From contig NZ_CP109430.1 in the NCBI RefSeq assembly GCF_036250735.1, positions 4,030,001-4,094,000 on the forward strand: a DNA stretch of 64,000 nucleotides, read 5' to 3'. The position numbers and the translations under genes were made by a program. The notes under the pieces are model-generated. The model searched no databases, was not told the DNA's origin, and worked only from the letters and a program-made list of their open reading frames with translations. Position 1 is the first letter of the stretch. Every line of letters begins with the position of its first letter. The stretch is from Streptosporangium sp. NBC_01495 (lineage in GTDB: Bacteria > Actinomycetota > Actinomycetes > Streptosporangiales > Streptosporangiaceae). Positions 1 to 12,772 of the stretch are shown here, piece after piece.

Positions 1-188
1 AGGGCGTCGGCCGTCTGCCGGATCAGGGTCTCGTTGATGTTGCAGCCGAAGGTGTTCCAGGTGTTCCACCCCATCGGCGGGGTTCGGCCCACGCCGTTGT
101 TCAGCGCCTGCGCAGGAACGGCGGGGATGACCGCCACCATGGCCAACACCGCGGCGGTCAGCAGCGCGCGCGTTCGTTTCCTTCTCAT
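1..188 (-). CDS. GH27 alpha-galactosidase, N-terminal part (gene runs off the window)
   Basis: Only the first ~62 codons are inside the window. The translation starts [10 protein letters not shown], has a hydrophobic signal peptide ending near AQA (residue ~28), then reads [20 protein letters not shown], the hallmark opening of the GH27 alpha-galactosidase barrel, which removes terminal alpha-1,6-galactose from galactomannan or galacto-oligosaccharides outside the cell. The ATG at 188 is preferred because GAGGAG lies about nine bases upstream; an in-frame ATG six bases earlier would sit too close to that site. It lies downstream of the GH43-CBM6 gene on the same strand and may be co-transcribed. 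The catalytic Asp residues are outside the window, so only the family can be called. Confidence 0.88.
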   Translation of the reverse strand, partial: MRRKRTRALLTAAVLAMVAVIPAVPAQALNNGVGRTPPMGWNTWNTFGCNINETLIRQTADA

Positions 189-200
189 GGACATCGCTCC

Positions 201-551
201 TCAGTGGATGGGGGTGGAGCCTGCGGGGTTACCGCCCCGTGGGCCCGACGGGTTGCTCGGCCGGAGAACGTGCCGGGATCGCAGGCCGGCGCAGGTGGCC
301 ACCGGGGTGGCCGGTGCGCCGTTGGCGAGGAAGCCGAAGGTCGTGCTCGCGCCGGTGCCGAGCGAACCGTTCCAGGTCTCGTTGCGAACGGTCACGTTGG
401 CACCCGAACCCGAGCGCATGTCGCCCCAGCTCTGGGTGATGGTCTGCGAACCGGGCCAGGACCAGCCGACGGTCCAGCCGTTGACCGCGGAGGTGCCCGC
501 GCGCACGGTGACCTCCCCCTGGAATCGGTGTCCTGGCATGTACGACTCCTG
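201..551 (-). pseudogene. CBM2 remnant in frame after the GH43 stop codon
   Basis: Directly after the TGA of the GH43-CBM6 gene the same reading frame stays open for over 110 codons and encodes the body of a CBM2 cellulose/xylan-binding module: FQGEVTV, SAVNGWTVGWSWPG, QTITQSWG, WNGSLGTGASTTFGF and the C-terminal half-cystine (ATCAG). The first strand and first Cys of a normal ~100-residue CBM2 are missing, and no signal peptide or good ribosome site precedes the only ATG (539). I read it as the stranded tail of a longer GH43-CBM6-CBM4/9-CBM2 enzyme cut off by a nonsense or deletion event. Read-through of the TGA is an alternative but has no direct support. Confidence 0.6.
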
Positions 552-2363
552 TCACTGGAAGGAGGCGTCGTCGACGTAGAGGCCGTCGATGCCCGCGGCC
601 GTCTCGACGTAGAGGGAGGCATTGGTCAGCGTCCCGGTCCACGAGACCGTCGCGGTGCCGGTGAGCTGGGTCCACCCGTTGGCGTTGACCGTCTGCGCCG
701 GGGTGAGCTGGACGTAGTTCGTCGTGCCGTTCGCGGTGAGTGTCAGGGTCGCCTTCGCGCTGGGAGTGCCGCCCTGCGAGCGGACCCAGACGCTCGTGGT
801 GTAGCTCCTGCCGTTGGTGAGTTGCGCGGTCACGTTCTGGTGGGGGCCCTGCCAGGCGGCCGTACGGCCGGAGTTGAGCAGGGACCGGCTGCCACCGTGA
901 GCCACGTCGGCGGCGGAGGACAGGGTGCCACCGGAACCGGTCCAGCCCGTCGTGCCGTCCTCCATCGTGCCGTTGGTCAGCAGGTTCCCGCCGCTGCCGC
1001 CGCTCGGGGTGAACTGCCACCAGTCGAGGTTGAGCAGGTAGCCGCCGCCCCCGGCGAACCGGAGGTAGAGGTCGCGCGTGCCGGTGACGCCCGACACCGG
1101 GCAGGTGACCGAGGTCCAGTTCTGCCAGCCACCGGTGCCGGGGACGGTGCAGGTGCCGACGAGGGTGCCGGTGGCACTGCCGAGCCGGACCTCGATCCGG
1201 CCGCCGCCGGTGCCCGAGGCCACGCGGGCGGTGAAGGAGGAGGCTCCGGTGCCGAAGGCGACGCCCTTGACCTTGATGTGGTCGCCGTTCTCGATGAAGC
1301 CGACGTTCATGCCGCCCTCGCCGGAGGCTTCGGTCTCCACCCCGGATGCCCAGGCGATGGTCTCGGCCTCCTGGCGGACGAACGGGTCGAGGGTGCCGAC
1401 CTGCGGTGGTCCGGCGGTGGTCATGTTGATGGTCGGGATGGTGCCGTCGGCGTTGTAGGTGAACTTCTCCACGGCCACTGACCTGGTGTAACCGCCCCCG
1501 CCGGGGAGGGCGCCATTGTGGTAGAAGAAGTACGATCCTCCGGCGAAGTCGATGATCCCGGCGTGGTTGGTGAAGCTGCCGCCCTGGCGGGGCATGATCG
1601 TTCCCCGGTAGGTCCACGGCCCGGTGGCACTGGGGGCTGTTGAGTAGCCGATGAACTCCGAGCAGCATTCGGCGGCGAACACGTTGTAGTAGAGATTGTT
1701 GCGCTTGAAGATCCAGGGCCCCTCCTCATAGAGGGTGGGACGGCTGGCGTTGCCGCTGCGCGCGCCGAAGCCCGCGGCCGTGAGGGGGATCTGGGTCGGG
1801 CTGCCGGAGAAGGAGATCATGTCGGTGTTGAGCCGGACATACCACAGGCGGGGGTTGCCCCAATACAGGTAGGCCTGGCCGTTGTCGTCGATGAACGCGT
1901 GCGGATCGATCTCGCCGTTCTCGACCAGCGGGCGGCCCAGCGCGTCCCGGAAGGGCCCGGTGGGGCTGTCGCCGACCGCGACGCCGATGGCCATTCCGCC
2001 GGTCGCCCGGTTCCGCACCGGCACGTACCAGTAGAACTTCCCGTTGCGGGGGATGACGTGGCCGGCCCAGGCGTTGGCGTCGGCCCAGGCGAAGGTGGCC
2101 AGGCTCATGGGTGAGCCGTGGTCGGTCCAGTTGGCCATGTCCGTGGAGGAGTACACCCGCCAGTCGCGCATGGTGAAGTAGGTCGAGCCGTCCTCGTCGT
2201 GGCCTGTGTAGACGTACACGCGGCCGTTGTGGACGAGCGGCGCCGGGTCGGCGGTGTAGATGGTCTGCACGATCGGGTTGTCCGCCCCGGCCGGGGACGG
2301 GAACAGCATGGTCGCCAGAAGCAGGCCCACGGTGCACAGGGCCGTGCGCAGAGCAGGTCTCAC
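552..2363 (-). CDS. secreted GH43 arabinofuranosidase/xylosidase with CBM6 and CBM4/9-like domains
   Basis: 603 residues. A signal peptide spans residues 1 to ~27 (cleavage near AGA-DN). The five-bladed GH43 propeller follows: the base Asp39 lies in YTADPAPLV, the pKa-tuning Asp153 in EIDPHAF and the acid Glu214 in EEGPWIF. The pattern TADPAPLV...YTGHDE resembles arabinoxylan arabinofuranohydrolases of the XynD type. Residues ~328-453 are a CBM6 (RQEAETIAWASGV...LNLDWWQF) and ~457-603 a CBM4/9-like jelly roll (NLLTNGTMEDGTTGW...GLYVDDASFQ). The start is GTG with GAGGGAGA upstream. It likely strips arabinose side chains or xylose from arabinoxylan outside the cell. A CBM2 remnant continues in frame after the stop. 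Exact substrate cannot be fixed from sequence. Confidence 0.9.
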   Translation of the reverse strand: MRPALRTALCTVGLLLATMLFPSPAGADNPIVQTIYTADPAPLVHNGRVYVYTGHDEDGSTYFTMRDWRVYSSTDMANWTDHGSPMSLATFAWADANAWAGHVIPRNGKFYWYVPVRNRATGGMAIGVAVGDSPTGPFRDALGRPLVENGEIDPHAFIDDNGQAYLYWGNPRLWYVRLNTDMISFSGSPTQIPLTAAGFGARSGNASRPTLYEEGPWIFKRNNLYYNVFAAECCSEFIGYSTAPSATGPWTYRGTIMPRQGGSFTNHAGIIDFAGGSYFFYHNGALPGGGGYTRSVAVEKFTYNADGTIPTINMTTAGPPQVGTLDPFVRQEAETIAWASGVETEASGEGGMNVGFIENGDHIKVKGVAFGTGASSFTARVASGTGGGRIEVRLGSATGTLVGTCTVPGTGGWQNWTSVTCPVSGVTGTRDLYLRFAGGGGYLLNLDWWQFTPSGGSGGNLLTNGTMEDGTTGWTGSGGTLSSAADVAHGGSRSLLNSGRTAAWQGPHQNVTAQLTNGRSYTTSVWVRSQGGTPSAKATLTLTANGTTNYVQLTPAQTVNANGWTQLTGTATVSWTGTLTNASLYVETAAGIDGLYVDDASFQ

Positions 2364-2769
2364 CTGTCGTCTCCCTCGGACACGCGTTCTACGGGGGGTG
2401 TTAGTGGGTCCCGGGCGCGGTGAGCGCTCCCTCCCCCGCGCCCGGAACCCGGCTCAAGGGGTGATCAGCAGGGAGAGTCGGTCTGGGCCGGCAGGCCCAT
2501 GCGCCAAGGCGGGCGGCGTGATGGTGCGGATCTCATGGTGATCCTTTCGAGGGTGGACCTCAGGCAGGGGAGCGTGTGCCCGATCCCGCGTTCCGTCGTC
2601 ATGTGAGCGCTGACGTCTCCGTGTGACCTGGGCGGGCTCGGTCTTGTGCCGAGCCCGCCGTTTCGGCTTCATCCGGTCCCGGTGGCGTGCCGTGATCGGG
2701 CTCACCCGGTGGGGTGTACGGCTTCGCGGTGAGCGTCGGGAACGCTCGGGCCGGATGGGTGTCGCTCTG
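2364..2769. other. intergenic stretch between GH43-CBM6 and GH62 genes
   Basis: About 400 bases without a supportable gene. It carries a strong hairpin at 2631-2659 and the upstream sequence of the GH43-CBM6 gene. The part from ~2623 onward is homologous to a second copy at ~39,813-39,967, where it again follows a GH62 C-terminal end. No clear LacI-type operator was seen here. Confidence 0.6.
2631..2659 (-). terminator. stem-loop terminator of the GH127-GH43-GH10-GH62 operon
   Basis: Perfect 11-bp inverted repeat (GGCGGGCTCGG / CCGAGCCCGCC) with a 7-base loop, ~110 bases after the GH62 stop. There is no U-tract, as is usual in high-GC actinomycetes. A diverged copy of the same hairpin lies at 39,825-39,857 behind the chimeric pseudogene. 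Confidence 0.7.
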
Positions 2770-4239
2770 TCAGCGTTGGTGGGTGAGCAGGCCGGGGCGG
2801 TAGGGCAGGAGGCCGTAGTCGCCGCCGGAGTTGGGGCTGCGTCCCTGGTAGAGCAGTTGCAGGTTGCAGGGGTCGATGGTCATGGTCTGGTCGGCGTTGG
2901 TGCGTAGTAGTTCGCCGTGGCTGATGTCGTTGGTCCAGGTGGCGCCGCTGTTGGTTTTGCCGGCGAAGGGGTTGTTTTCGGTGGCGGCTTGTGGGGTCCA
3001 GGTGCCGCCCAGGCTGGTGGCGGTGAAGGAGCGGAAGTAGCGGCCCTGGGAGCCGATGGCTTCGACGATCATGAGGTAGCGGTTCTGGCCCTGGAGTTTG
3101 TAGACCTGGACGGCTTCGAAGAGGTTGTTGGTGGTGTCGCTCATGATGACGGTGGAGGTGGTGCCGAAGTTGGCGGGGAAGTTGCCGATGGGCATGGTGG
3201 CCCGGTAGATCTTGCCGTTGTCGCCGGCGAAGAACAGGTACATGGTGGTGCCGTCGCCGATGACGGCTTGGTCGATGGGTCCGGTTCCGGAGCCGGTGAT
3301 GGTTCCGGAGAAGAGGGTTTGGGGTGAGGACCAGCCGTTGGGGTTGGTGGGGTCGGTGGAGGTGCGGTAGGAGAAGGCGGGTCCGCCCCATTGGTAGGCC
3401 AGGACCCAGATGTTCTTGGGGGCGAAGTAGAACAGGCTGGGGGCGACGGTGGCGGAGGACATGGCGTTCTGGCTGGCCGAGGCCATCTCCGACCAGTTGG
3501 TGAACAGGCCGAAGTTCATCGAGCCCCATGAGGTGCCGTTGTCGTGGGTGGTGGCGTAGACGAGTTGCCTGCCGTTGTAGGGGGCGACGGTGAAGTCCTT
3601 GAGCGAGACCCATCCCGACCTCGGGGTCGCCAGCACACCGGTCGAGGACCAGCGGTACGTCGAGGGAAGATTGCACGTACCGGGCGGCGTCGGCGTCGGC
3701 GTCGGGTTGGGCCCGCTGCCGACCTGGACGAACTGCCACTGCTGGTTGGCGCCGCCCCAGTCGTCGTACTGGACGACGTTGGCGCCGTCGGCGGTGGAGG
3801 CTCCCTGGACCTCCAGGGCCTTGTTGCTGTTGCGGTTGATCAGGCGGACGTGGCCGCCGTCGGAGTCGGCCAGGCGCCACTGCTGGTTGGTGCCGTTGAG
3901 GTCGGCCCACTGCACGATCGCCCCGCCGTTGGCGGTGGAGAAGCCGCTGACGTCCAGCACCTTGCCGGAGTGGCGGGACTTGACGCGGTAGTAGCCGCCG
4001 CCCGAGTCGACGAACTGCCACTGCTGCTGGTTGCCGTTGTTACGGGCCCACTGGGTGATCCGGGCGCCGTCGTTGGTGGCCAGGTTGTAGACGTCCAGGG
4101 CCTTGCCGCTGGTGCGGTTGACCAGCACGTACCAGGCGTTGGTGTCGACGGTCGCCGCGTTGGCGGACTGGATGGCCACGAAGAGGCTCACCAATAACGT
4201 GGCCGCCGCGGTGATGACGGCCAAGGGTCTGATTTTCAC
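2770..4239 (-). CDS. secreted GH62 alpha-L-arabinofuranosidase with N-terminal ricin-type domain
   Basis: 489 residues from the GTG at 4239, chosen because GGAG lies six bases upstream. An in-frame ATG at 4257 overlaps the xylanase stop (ATGA) and is the alternative. A signal peptide covers residues 1-28 (SANA-ATVD). Residues ~30-170 are a cysteine-free ricin-B-like lectin with three QQW repeats, followed by a short Pro/Thr linker. The remainder is a complete GH62 domain ([13 protein letters not shown]...[11 protein letters not shown]) with Asp215 (LKDFTVAP), Asp323 (GPIDQAV) and Glu375 (LFEAVQVY) matching the catalytic base, pKa modulator and acid. It releases arabinofuranose from arabinoxylan. 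It is the last gene of the operon. Codon use in the catalytic part differs from the lectin part (more CAA and GGA). Confidence 0.93.
   Translation of the reverse strand: MKIRPLAVITAAATLLVSLFVAIQSANAATVDTNAWYVLVNRTSGKALDVYNLATNDGARITQWARNNGNQQQWQFVDSGGGYYRVKSRHSGKVLDVSGFSTANGGAIVQWADLNGTNQQWRLADSDGGHVRLINRNSNKALEVQGASTADGANVVQYDDWGGANQQWQFVQVGSGPNPTPTPTPPGTCNLPSTYRWSSTGVLATPRSGWVSLKDFTVAPYNGRQLVYATTHDNGTSWGSMNFGLFTNWSEMASASQNAMSSATVAPSLFYFAPKNIWVLAYQWGGPAFSYRTSTDPTNPNGWSSPQTLFSGTITGSGTGPIDQAVIGDGTTMYLFFAGDNGKIYRATMPIGNFPANFGTTSTVIMSDTTNNLFEAVQVYKLQGQNRYLMIVEAIGSQGRYFRSFTATSLGGTWTPQAATENNPFAGKTNSGATWTNDISHGELLRTNADQTMTIDPCNLQLLYQGRSPNSGGDYGLLPYRPGLLTHQR
3715..4160 (-). repeat. ricin-module cassette, copy in GH62 gene
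   Basis: This ~445-base stretch encoding the ricin-like lectin is almost base-for-base the same as 7,297-7,742 in the GH43 gene; only a few bases differ by eye. It is also closely similar to 4,262-4,690 in the GH10 gene. Such identity over hundreds of bases, including synonymous sites, points to recent duplication or gene conversion. Confidence 0.8.
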
Positions 4240-4253
4240 GGTGTGCTCCGATT

Positions 4254-7808
<3,555 letters not shown>

Positions 7809-7812
<4 letters not shown>

Positions 7813-10538
7813 AAGAACCTCCAGAGGTTGTTGTTCGAGCCGTTGTCGTCGGCGAGTACGACCTGCGCGCCCTGGGCGGTGCCGGCCAGGCCGAGGACCC
7901 GGCCGCCGTTGGCGCACTGGATGCGGAAGGTGGCGCCGCTCCCGTAGCGCAGCCGCCAGCGGTGGTCACCGGTGCCGTTGTCGGCCCACTGCACGACCCG
8001 GGAACCCGCCGCGGTGGCGGCGTTCTCCACCCCCAGCACCTTCTGGCTGTTGGAGTTGCGCAGGCGCAGGTAACCGCCGGTGTCGACGACGGCCGTCCAG
8101 AGGTGATCGGCGGTGCCGGTGTCACCCCACTGGACGACGAGCGCGCCGTCGGCGGTGGACATGTTGGTGACCCCGAGCACCATGCCGGTCGCCACGTTCT
8201 GGACGCGGCGCGCGCCGTTGGGCACGAACCGCCACTGGTTGTCGGCCGAGCCGTTGTCGGGGTCCTGCACCGCCTGGGCGCCGTTGGCGGTCGAGCCGTT
8301 CAGGATGCCCAGCAGCTTCGAGCTGTTGGCGTTGCGAATCTTGACCGAGCCGTCGCCGACGTCGGTGATCGTCCACCGGTGGTCGGCGGTGCCGGTGTCA
8401 CCCCACTGCAGGACCCGGGCGTTGTCGGCCGTCGACATGTTCTCGACGCCCAGCACCTTGCCGCTGTTGACGTTGCGGAACCGCAGCCCGTTGCCGTCCA
8501 CGATCGGCACCCAGTCATGGTCGGCGGTGCCGTTGTCGGTCCACTGCAACGCCAGGCCGCCGTCGGCGGTCGACATGTTCTGGATGCCGAGTGCCAGCCC
8601 GCTGGCCGCGTTGATCAGCCGGAAGCTCGCCCCGCCGCCCCCGCCGCCCTGCCCCGTGGCGTTCCAGTAGACGACGTAGTTGTGGTTGGCGGCGTCGTGG
8701 AACGGACCCAGGTTCACCGATGCCCCGTTGGCCGTGGCCGTGAACGCCAGTGCCGAGGTGCTGGTCCGGACGATCGTCGAGGGGGTCAGTGTCGGCGCCG
8801 ACGACAGGGATGTGCTTCCGTAGTCGCCCGACAGCACGACCGGGCCGTAGGTGACGGCCTGCAGGTTCGGGTTGTCGTTGGCGGCCTTCAGGACCACCCG
8901 CATCGGGAGCCGTACGGTCACCGTGTCGCCCGACGTCCACGACCGGGTGATCGAGGCGTAGGTGCCCGGGGTGGTGACGACGTTCTGCTGGACGCCGTTG
9001 ACGCTGATCGTCGCGCCCTGGGTCCAGGCCGGGATGCGGACCTGTATCGTCCATGACCCGCTCACACTGCCGATGACCTGCAACGACGTGGTGTCGCTCA
9101 CCGGATACGACGTCGTCTGGGTGACCGTGATGCCGCGCTGTGACCAGTTGAGCGTGGAGGGCGCGAACAGGTTCACGAACAGCGTGGTGCCGTTGTGGAA
9201 GTAGATCGAGTCCATCAGCTTGGTGTTGGTCTCGATGCCGGTGCCCTGGCAGCACCACATCGAGTTGTAGTCGGTACTCCACGTGCCGCCGCCCCAGGCC
9301 GGGCCGACGCCTCTCCTCCCACCGGGGTTGAGCGGGGTGAAGTAGGTGACGTGGCCGCGGCTGTCGGCCGGGTTCTGCTGGCCGATCAGGTGGTTGATCA
9401 GGGCGTTCTCGTAGTAGTCGAAGTAGTCGGCCCGGGTCGGCGACAGCGTCCACAACTCCCGGGTGAGCTTGAGCATGTTGTAGGTGTTGCAGGCCTCGCC
9501 GGTGTCCCTGGTCAGGTGCGCGGCGATGGCGTTGGGGGCGCGGAAGTGCTCGGCCTGACTGTTGGAGCCGTTGGCGTAGGTGTGGGCGTTGATCGTGATG
9601 GCCCAGGCGTTGGCGGCGATGTCGCGGTAGCGGGTGGTCCCGGTCGCCTTGTATTCCCGCGCGGCGCCGATCCACTTGGGCACCTGCGTGTTGGCGTGCA
9701 GGCCGTTGAGCCGGTCCTGGTTGGCGGCGAGCGGATCGAACACGGCGGCGTGGTCGAAGCGCTGCGCGACCGCCAGCCAGCGGGAGTCCCCGGTCATCTG
9801 GTACAGGTCGGTGAGCACGGCGTTCATGCCGCCGAACTCGGTGCCCAGCATCGCCTGCATCTGGCTGGAGGACAGGCGGCCGGTCCGGGTGTCCACCCAC
9901 CCGGCGAGGGCGAGGAGCACGGTCCTGGCCTGGGTGTTGCCGATGTGCCGCCACACGTCCAGCAGCCCGGCGAGGGTCTTGTGGATGCAGTAGTACGGCA
10001 CGTTACCGTTGCTCAGCGTGCGGTTCTCGACCGCGGTGATGTCGGACTCGGGGAAGCCTGACAGGTAGCCGGTGGTGAACCCGGCCGCGCCGTTGTTGGC
10101 CTGACACCTGGCCAGTTCGGCGACCATCTGGTTGGCCTTGTCCCGGCAGGTGGTGTCTCCGAGTACGGCGTAGGCCTGCGCCCAGGCCGTCAGGAAGTGG
10201 CCCTGCATGTGGGACCGGAACGGGAAGCTGGGCGCGTCCCAGCCGCCGTTGGCCGCCGCGCCGTTGGTGGACAGGCGGTGGTTGGCGCGGAAGACGTACA
10301 GCAGCCGGTCGACGTCGACGAAGCGCAGGTAGTTGAGAGTGCGGTTCTGGTTGTCCAGCCAGCGGCCGGAGGTCAGCCGGACCTGGCCGAGGTCGAACTC
10401 GTAGGCTAGGGCACCGATCTCGGATCTGACCCACGGGAGCGCAGCCAGGGCGTGGGACGTGCCCACCACCTGGCCGACGGCCGAGAGCGCGGCGGTCGCG
10501 CCCGCGGCCCGAAAGAGCTGGCGACGGCTCAAGGGCAT
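7809..10538 (-). CDS. Tat-secreted GH127-type beta-L-arabinofuranosidase with two ricin-type domains
   Basis: 909 residues from the ATG at 10538, preceded by AAGGAG at seven bases. The N-terminus has a twin-arginine signal (LSRRQLFRAAG). Residues ~40-620 match the DUF1680/GH127 family. The zinc-thiolate catalytic set is present: Glu348 and Cys350 in GEACNTYN, and Cys429-Cys430 in MWCCQGTG. After a Gly-rich linker, two ricin-like modules give six HxW/QxW repeats (DHDW, DHRW, DNQW, DHLW, DHRW, NNLW). The family removes beta-L-arabinofuranose from hydroxyproline-linked or pectic arabino-oligosaccharides. It leads the four-gene operon and has a LacI-type operator ~130 bases upstream. GH146 is a related alternative; the exact linkage is not decidable here. 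Confidence 0.9.
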
Positions 10539-10671
10539 GGGGAGGCTCCTTGGGGATGGGGGGTGAGGTGGTCGGCCGAAGCCATCACGGTCGACCACCC
10601 GTTTCACGTGGTCAGGTCGTTGGAGCGGTTGACCACGGCTTCCGGTGCGGAGATGCCGCGCCCGGACGAAG

Positions 10672-10685
10672 TGTTAGCGATAACA
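10672..10685. promoter_or_regulatory. LacI-family operator TGTTAGCGATAACA
   Basis: A 14-base dyad (TGTTA-N4-TAACA, central CG) between the GH127 operon start and the CBM42 mini-gene. It is the exact reverse complement of the site at 11,433-11,446. Its form is typical of LacI/XylR-type operators in actinomycetes; the cognate regulator is unknown. Confidence 0.75.
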
Positions 10686-10691
10686 TTTCAC

Positions 10692-10934
10692 TCATGAGAT
10701 AACCCGGAAGGTCGCGTCCAGGTGGTCGGCGGCGCTTGATGACGAACTGATGGGGTCGATGCGCAGCACGTAGCCCTGGTGTCGCAGGTGGTGGGGCGGG
10801 AAGTCGTGGGAGCGGAACGACGACCGGTTCCCGTCGGCGAGCCCCGCGACCCGGGGGAAGCCGACCACGCCGGTGGTGGCGGGGGCGGCCGATGTCAGGG
10901 CGGCCTTGCCGAACTGCCTGCGGCTCAGGGACAC
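10692..10934 (-). CDS. Tat-leader mini-protein with a partial AbfB (CBM42) module
   Basis: 80 residues from a GTG with AAAGGA six bases upstream, so translation looks real. The leader SLSRRQFGKAAL has a twin-arginine motif. The mature part matches about one subdomain of the three-fold AbfB/CBM42 arabinose-binding fold: SFRSHDFPPHHLRHQGYVLR followed by DPISSSSSAADHLDATFRV. A full CBM42 has about 135 residues with three such repeats, and normally accompanies a GH54 or other arabinofuranosidase; here there is one repeat and no catalytic domain. It may be a remnant of a larger enzyme whose 3' end was deleted (the operator at 10,672 follows its stop closely), or a small secreted arabinan-binding peptide. 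Confidence 0.65.
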   Translation of the reverse strand: MSLSRRQFGKAALTSAAPATTGVVGFPRVAGLADGNRSSFRSHDFPPHHLRHQGYVLRIDPISSSSSAADHLDATFRVIS

Positions 10935-11017
10935 GAGTGTTCCTTTCTCCGGGGGTACAGGCGGGGGTGCTCGGTCCCGTCCTCTGGCAGGTGACGAGAC
11001 CCGGGTGCGATGTGAGG

Positions 11018-11400
11018 TCAGGTCACACCGCAGGTCCGGCCGTTGAGGGCGAATAGTGAGGATTCACCGGTATCGCCGCTGTATCGGCCTGGAAGCCGAT
11101 GCTCACCGAGCCGCCGGAGGTGTCGCCGCGTCGTGACCGACGCTGCGCGCGGTGACCTGGCCGCTGGACGGTGACGGGCCGTCGTCCACCGAGGCTTTCG
11201 GCACCGGGCAGACGGCTCTCCCGCCGACGGGCATGCACGGGTGCGGGTGCTCTCGTTGAGGGCGAAGGCGGACGGCGCGGCGGCGCCGAGCGCCAAGACC
11301 GGCGTCATGAGGACGGCCGGCCGCCGATGCGGCGAGGGACCGGCGGCGGTTCCGTGACGGGCGGGTGTCCGGGGAGGAGAGGCATCCGATGCTCCTGGGC
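11018..11400 (-). pseudogene. frameshifted secreted CBM2 protein remnant
   Basis: Pieces of one CBM2 module appear in three frames of the same strand and in the correct order: GQVTARSVGHDAA, then GGSVSIGFQADT, then GDTGESSLFALNGRTCGV before a stop at 11,018. Joined, they read as a normal CBM2 C-terminal half. Upstream, LMTPVLALGAAAPSAFALNE looks like a signal-peptide core in yet another frame. The order fits a secreted enzyme reduced by internal deletion and at least two frameshifts. A LacI-type operator (11,433-11,446) still stands at its promoter side, so the gene was probably part of the same regulon. Start and extent are approximate. Confidence 0.6.
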
Positions 11401-11432
11401 TGGTCAGAGGTCAGGCGTCGGCCACGAAGAAT

Positions 11433-11446
11433 TGTTATCGCTAACA
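11433..11446. promoter_or_regulatory. LacI-family operator TGTTATCGCTAACA
   Basis: Exact reverse complement of the operator at 10,672-10,685. It lies just upstream of the CBM2 pseudogene on the minus strand. No intact gene starts nearby on the plus strand. Confidence 0.7.
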
Positions 11447-12143
11447 TTCGAGGTTCCAGATCTTCATGGCCTGCTCCTGAGGGGGGTGATGTCGCGGAGT
11501 ACATCCGATTGGTCGACCGGCGTCAACGAGCTGTGGGCTTCGCTGACCTGGGCATTGCCGTTGGCATGCTTCCCCGCCTGGACATTCGTCCGGAGAGAGA
11601 TCACCTAACGGCGCCTGCGCAAGTGAAAGTTTCACAGAAGTTACGACTTGGCAACCGTAAACTTCAGACCGAATCCAGCCAATTTTCGTGACCTGGCTGT
11701 CAGATGTAGCGGCTCCCCGTCCGGTTGACTTCCGACACCCGTCGGATCACGACCGGTCCGCCACTCGAAGGAAAGCGCCCACGACGGCCAGGAACAGCGA
11801 AAACGGTCATGATCAGGAAGCGTGCGGCATCCCGATACGCTTCCGATATGATCCCGGCCAACGAACCTCCGTCACCGGCTTGGCGCCGACCGCTGATCGA
11901 GGTGGGCACCGCACGAAGGCCGCCATGGCGATCAGCCTGGTCCGGAGCGGGGGCTCTCGAACCGGAGGTCGAGCTTGTCGTCAGCGAGAGCATGGTGGCT
12001 TTTGGGGAGAGCCGAAATCCTACTTGGATCTTGTGTAAGTTTCTGGCGTGTGAACGATTGACACCGCCGTAACGCGGACCTAGCGTTGGTGAGGGGCAGC
12101 TGGAATACGGGGAAAAGACACCGCGGTCGGGTGTTCCCGATAG
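11447..12143. other. gene-free stretch
   Basis: About 700 bases with several short open frames but none with a recognisable product, a convincing ribosome site and consistent codon use together. It contains the GTGAAAGTTTCAC palindrome (11,623-11,635). The composition is more AT-rich around 11,630-11,700 and 12,020-12,070 than in neighbouring genes. Confidence 0.5.
11623..11635. promoter_or_regulatory. palindrome GTGAAAGTTTCAC
   Basis: Perfect 6-1-6 palindrome in an AT-richer stretch. GAAANTTTC-type repeats have been reported upstream of Streptomyces xylanase genes, as I recall. A related TGAAATTTTCA lies at 40,790-40,800 upstream of the GH10/GH62 pseudogene. The function here is inferred only. 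Confidence 0.4.
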
Positions 12144-12640
12144 TTAGAGGACGTCTGAAAAGTCGTTAGGTTTGGTGCTCGGGTGAGCCGGTGGAGCAGG
12201 GTGAAGCTCATAGCCAGATAGACGGTGTTCTCCGAGGTGGTCGGCAGACACTCGTGGTCCTTGGCCGATCGGCGGTGGCGGCCCAGCCAGGCGTAGGTCC
12301 CTTCCACCACCCAACGGCGCGGAAGCCGGTCTTGCCGAGTGCTTTCTCGCTCTCGCGGCACGGCCGGAATCTCCTGACCAACGACCCTCGATCCGCCACA
12401 GCCGCCAGTGGCGATGGACCCGTCTGTCACGGTGGAAAGCCGTGCGGCAGCCTCCAGGCGCACCCGGCCCGAAGCCGGTACGCCAGTGCGTTGACGATCT
12501 CACGCCGCTCATACAGTCGCCGGAGGCCCACCCACCTCGACCGGCGGGATCGACGGAGCAAGAGCTTCCCACTCGACGTCACTCAGGCCGGTCGGTATGT
12601 GACACGCGTCTCGATCATCGACGACCTCCCGCGCTCCGAC
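12144..12640 (-). pseudogene. decayed IS5-type transposase
   Basis: On the minus strand, parts of one IS5/IS1182-style transposase occur in order but in different frames: LSDVEWEALAPSIPP (N-terminus), then [20 protein letters not shown] and RLPHGFPP, then the C-terminal [20 protein letters not shown] with [17 protein letters not shown]. The DDE catalytic core between them is mostly gone. Several frameshifts and an internal deletion make it non-functional. It separates the arabinoxylan genes from the fucose operon and may mark an old insertion border. Ends are approximate and no terminal repeats or target duplication could be defined with confidence. Confidence 0.75.
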
Positions 12641-12772
12641 AGCGGACCGCTTCCGCGTAGGTGCCGGAGCCATCCCGGCGCACGACGGGCACACCGGGAT
12701 GTGCTTCGCCGTAACCGGTGGCCGGTCGCGGCGAAGCACACATGGATCAGGTCTGGGACGGGTTACCGGCCG

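Noticed and set aside
2454-2705. 83-codon minus-strand frame in the GH43/GH62 gap
   Set aside because: It spans the terminator hairpin, has no family likeness and is rich in Arg and His.
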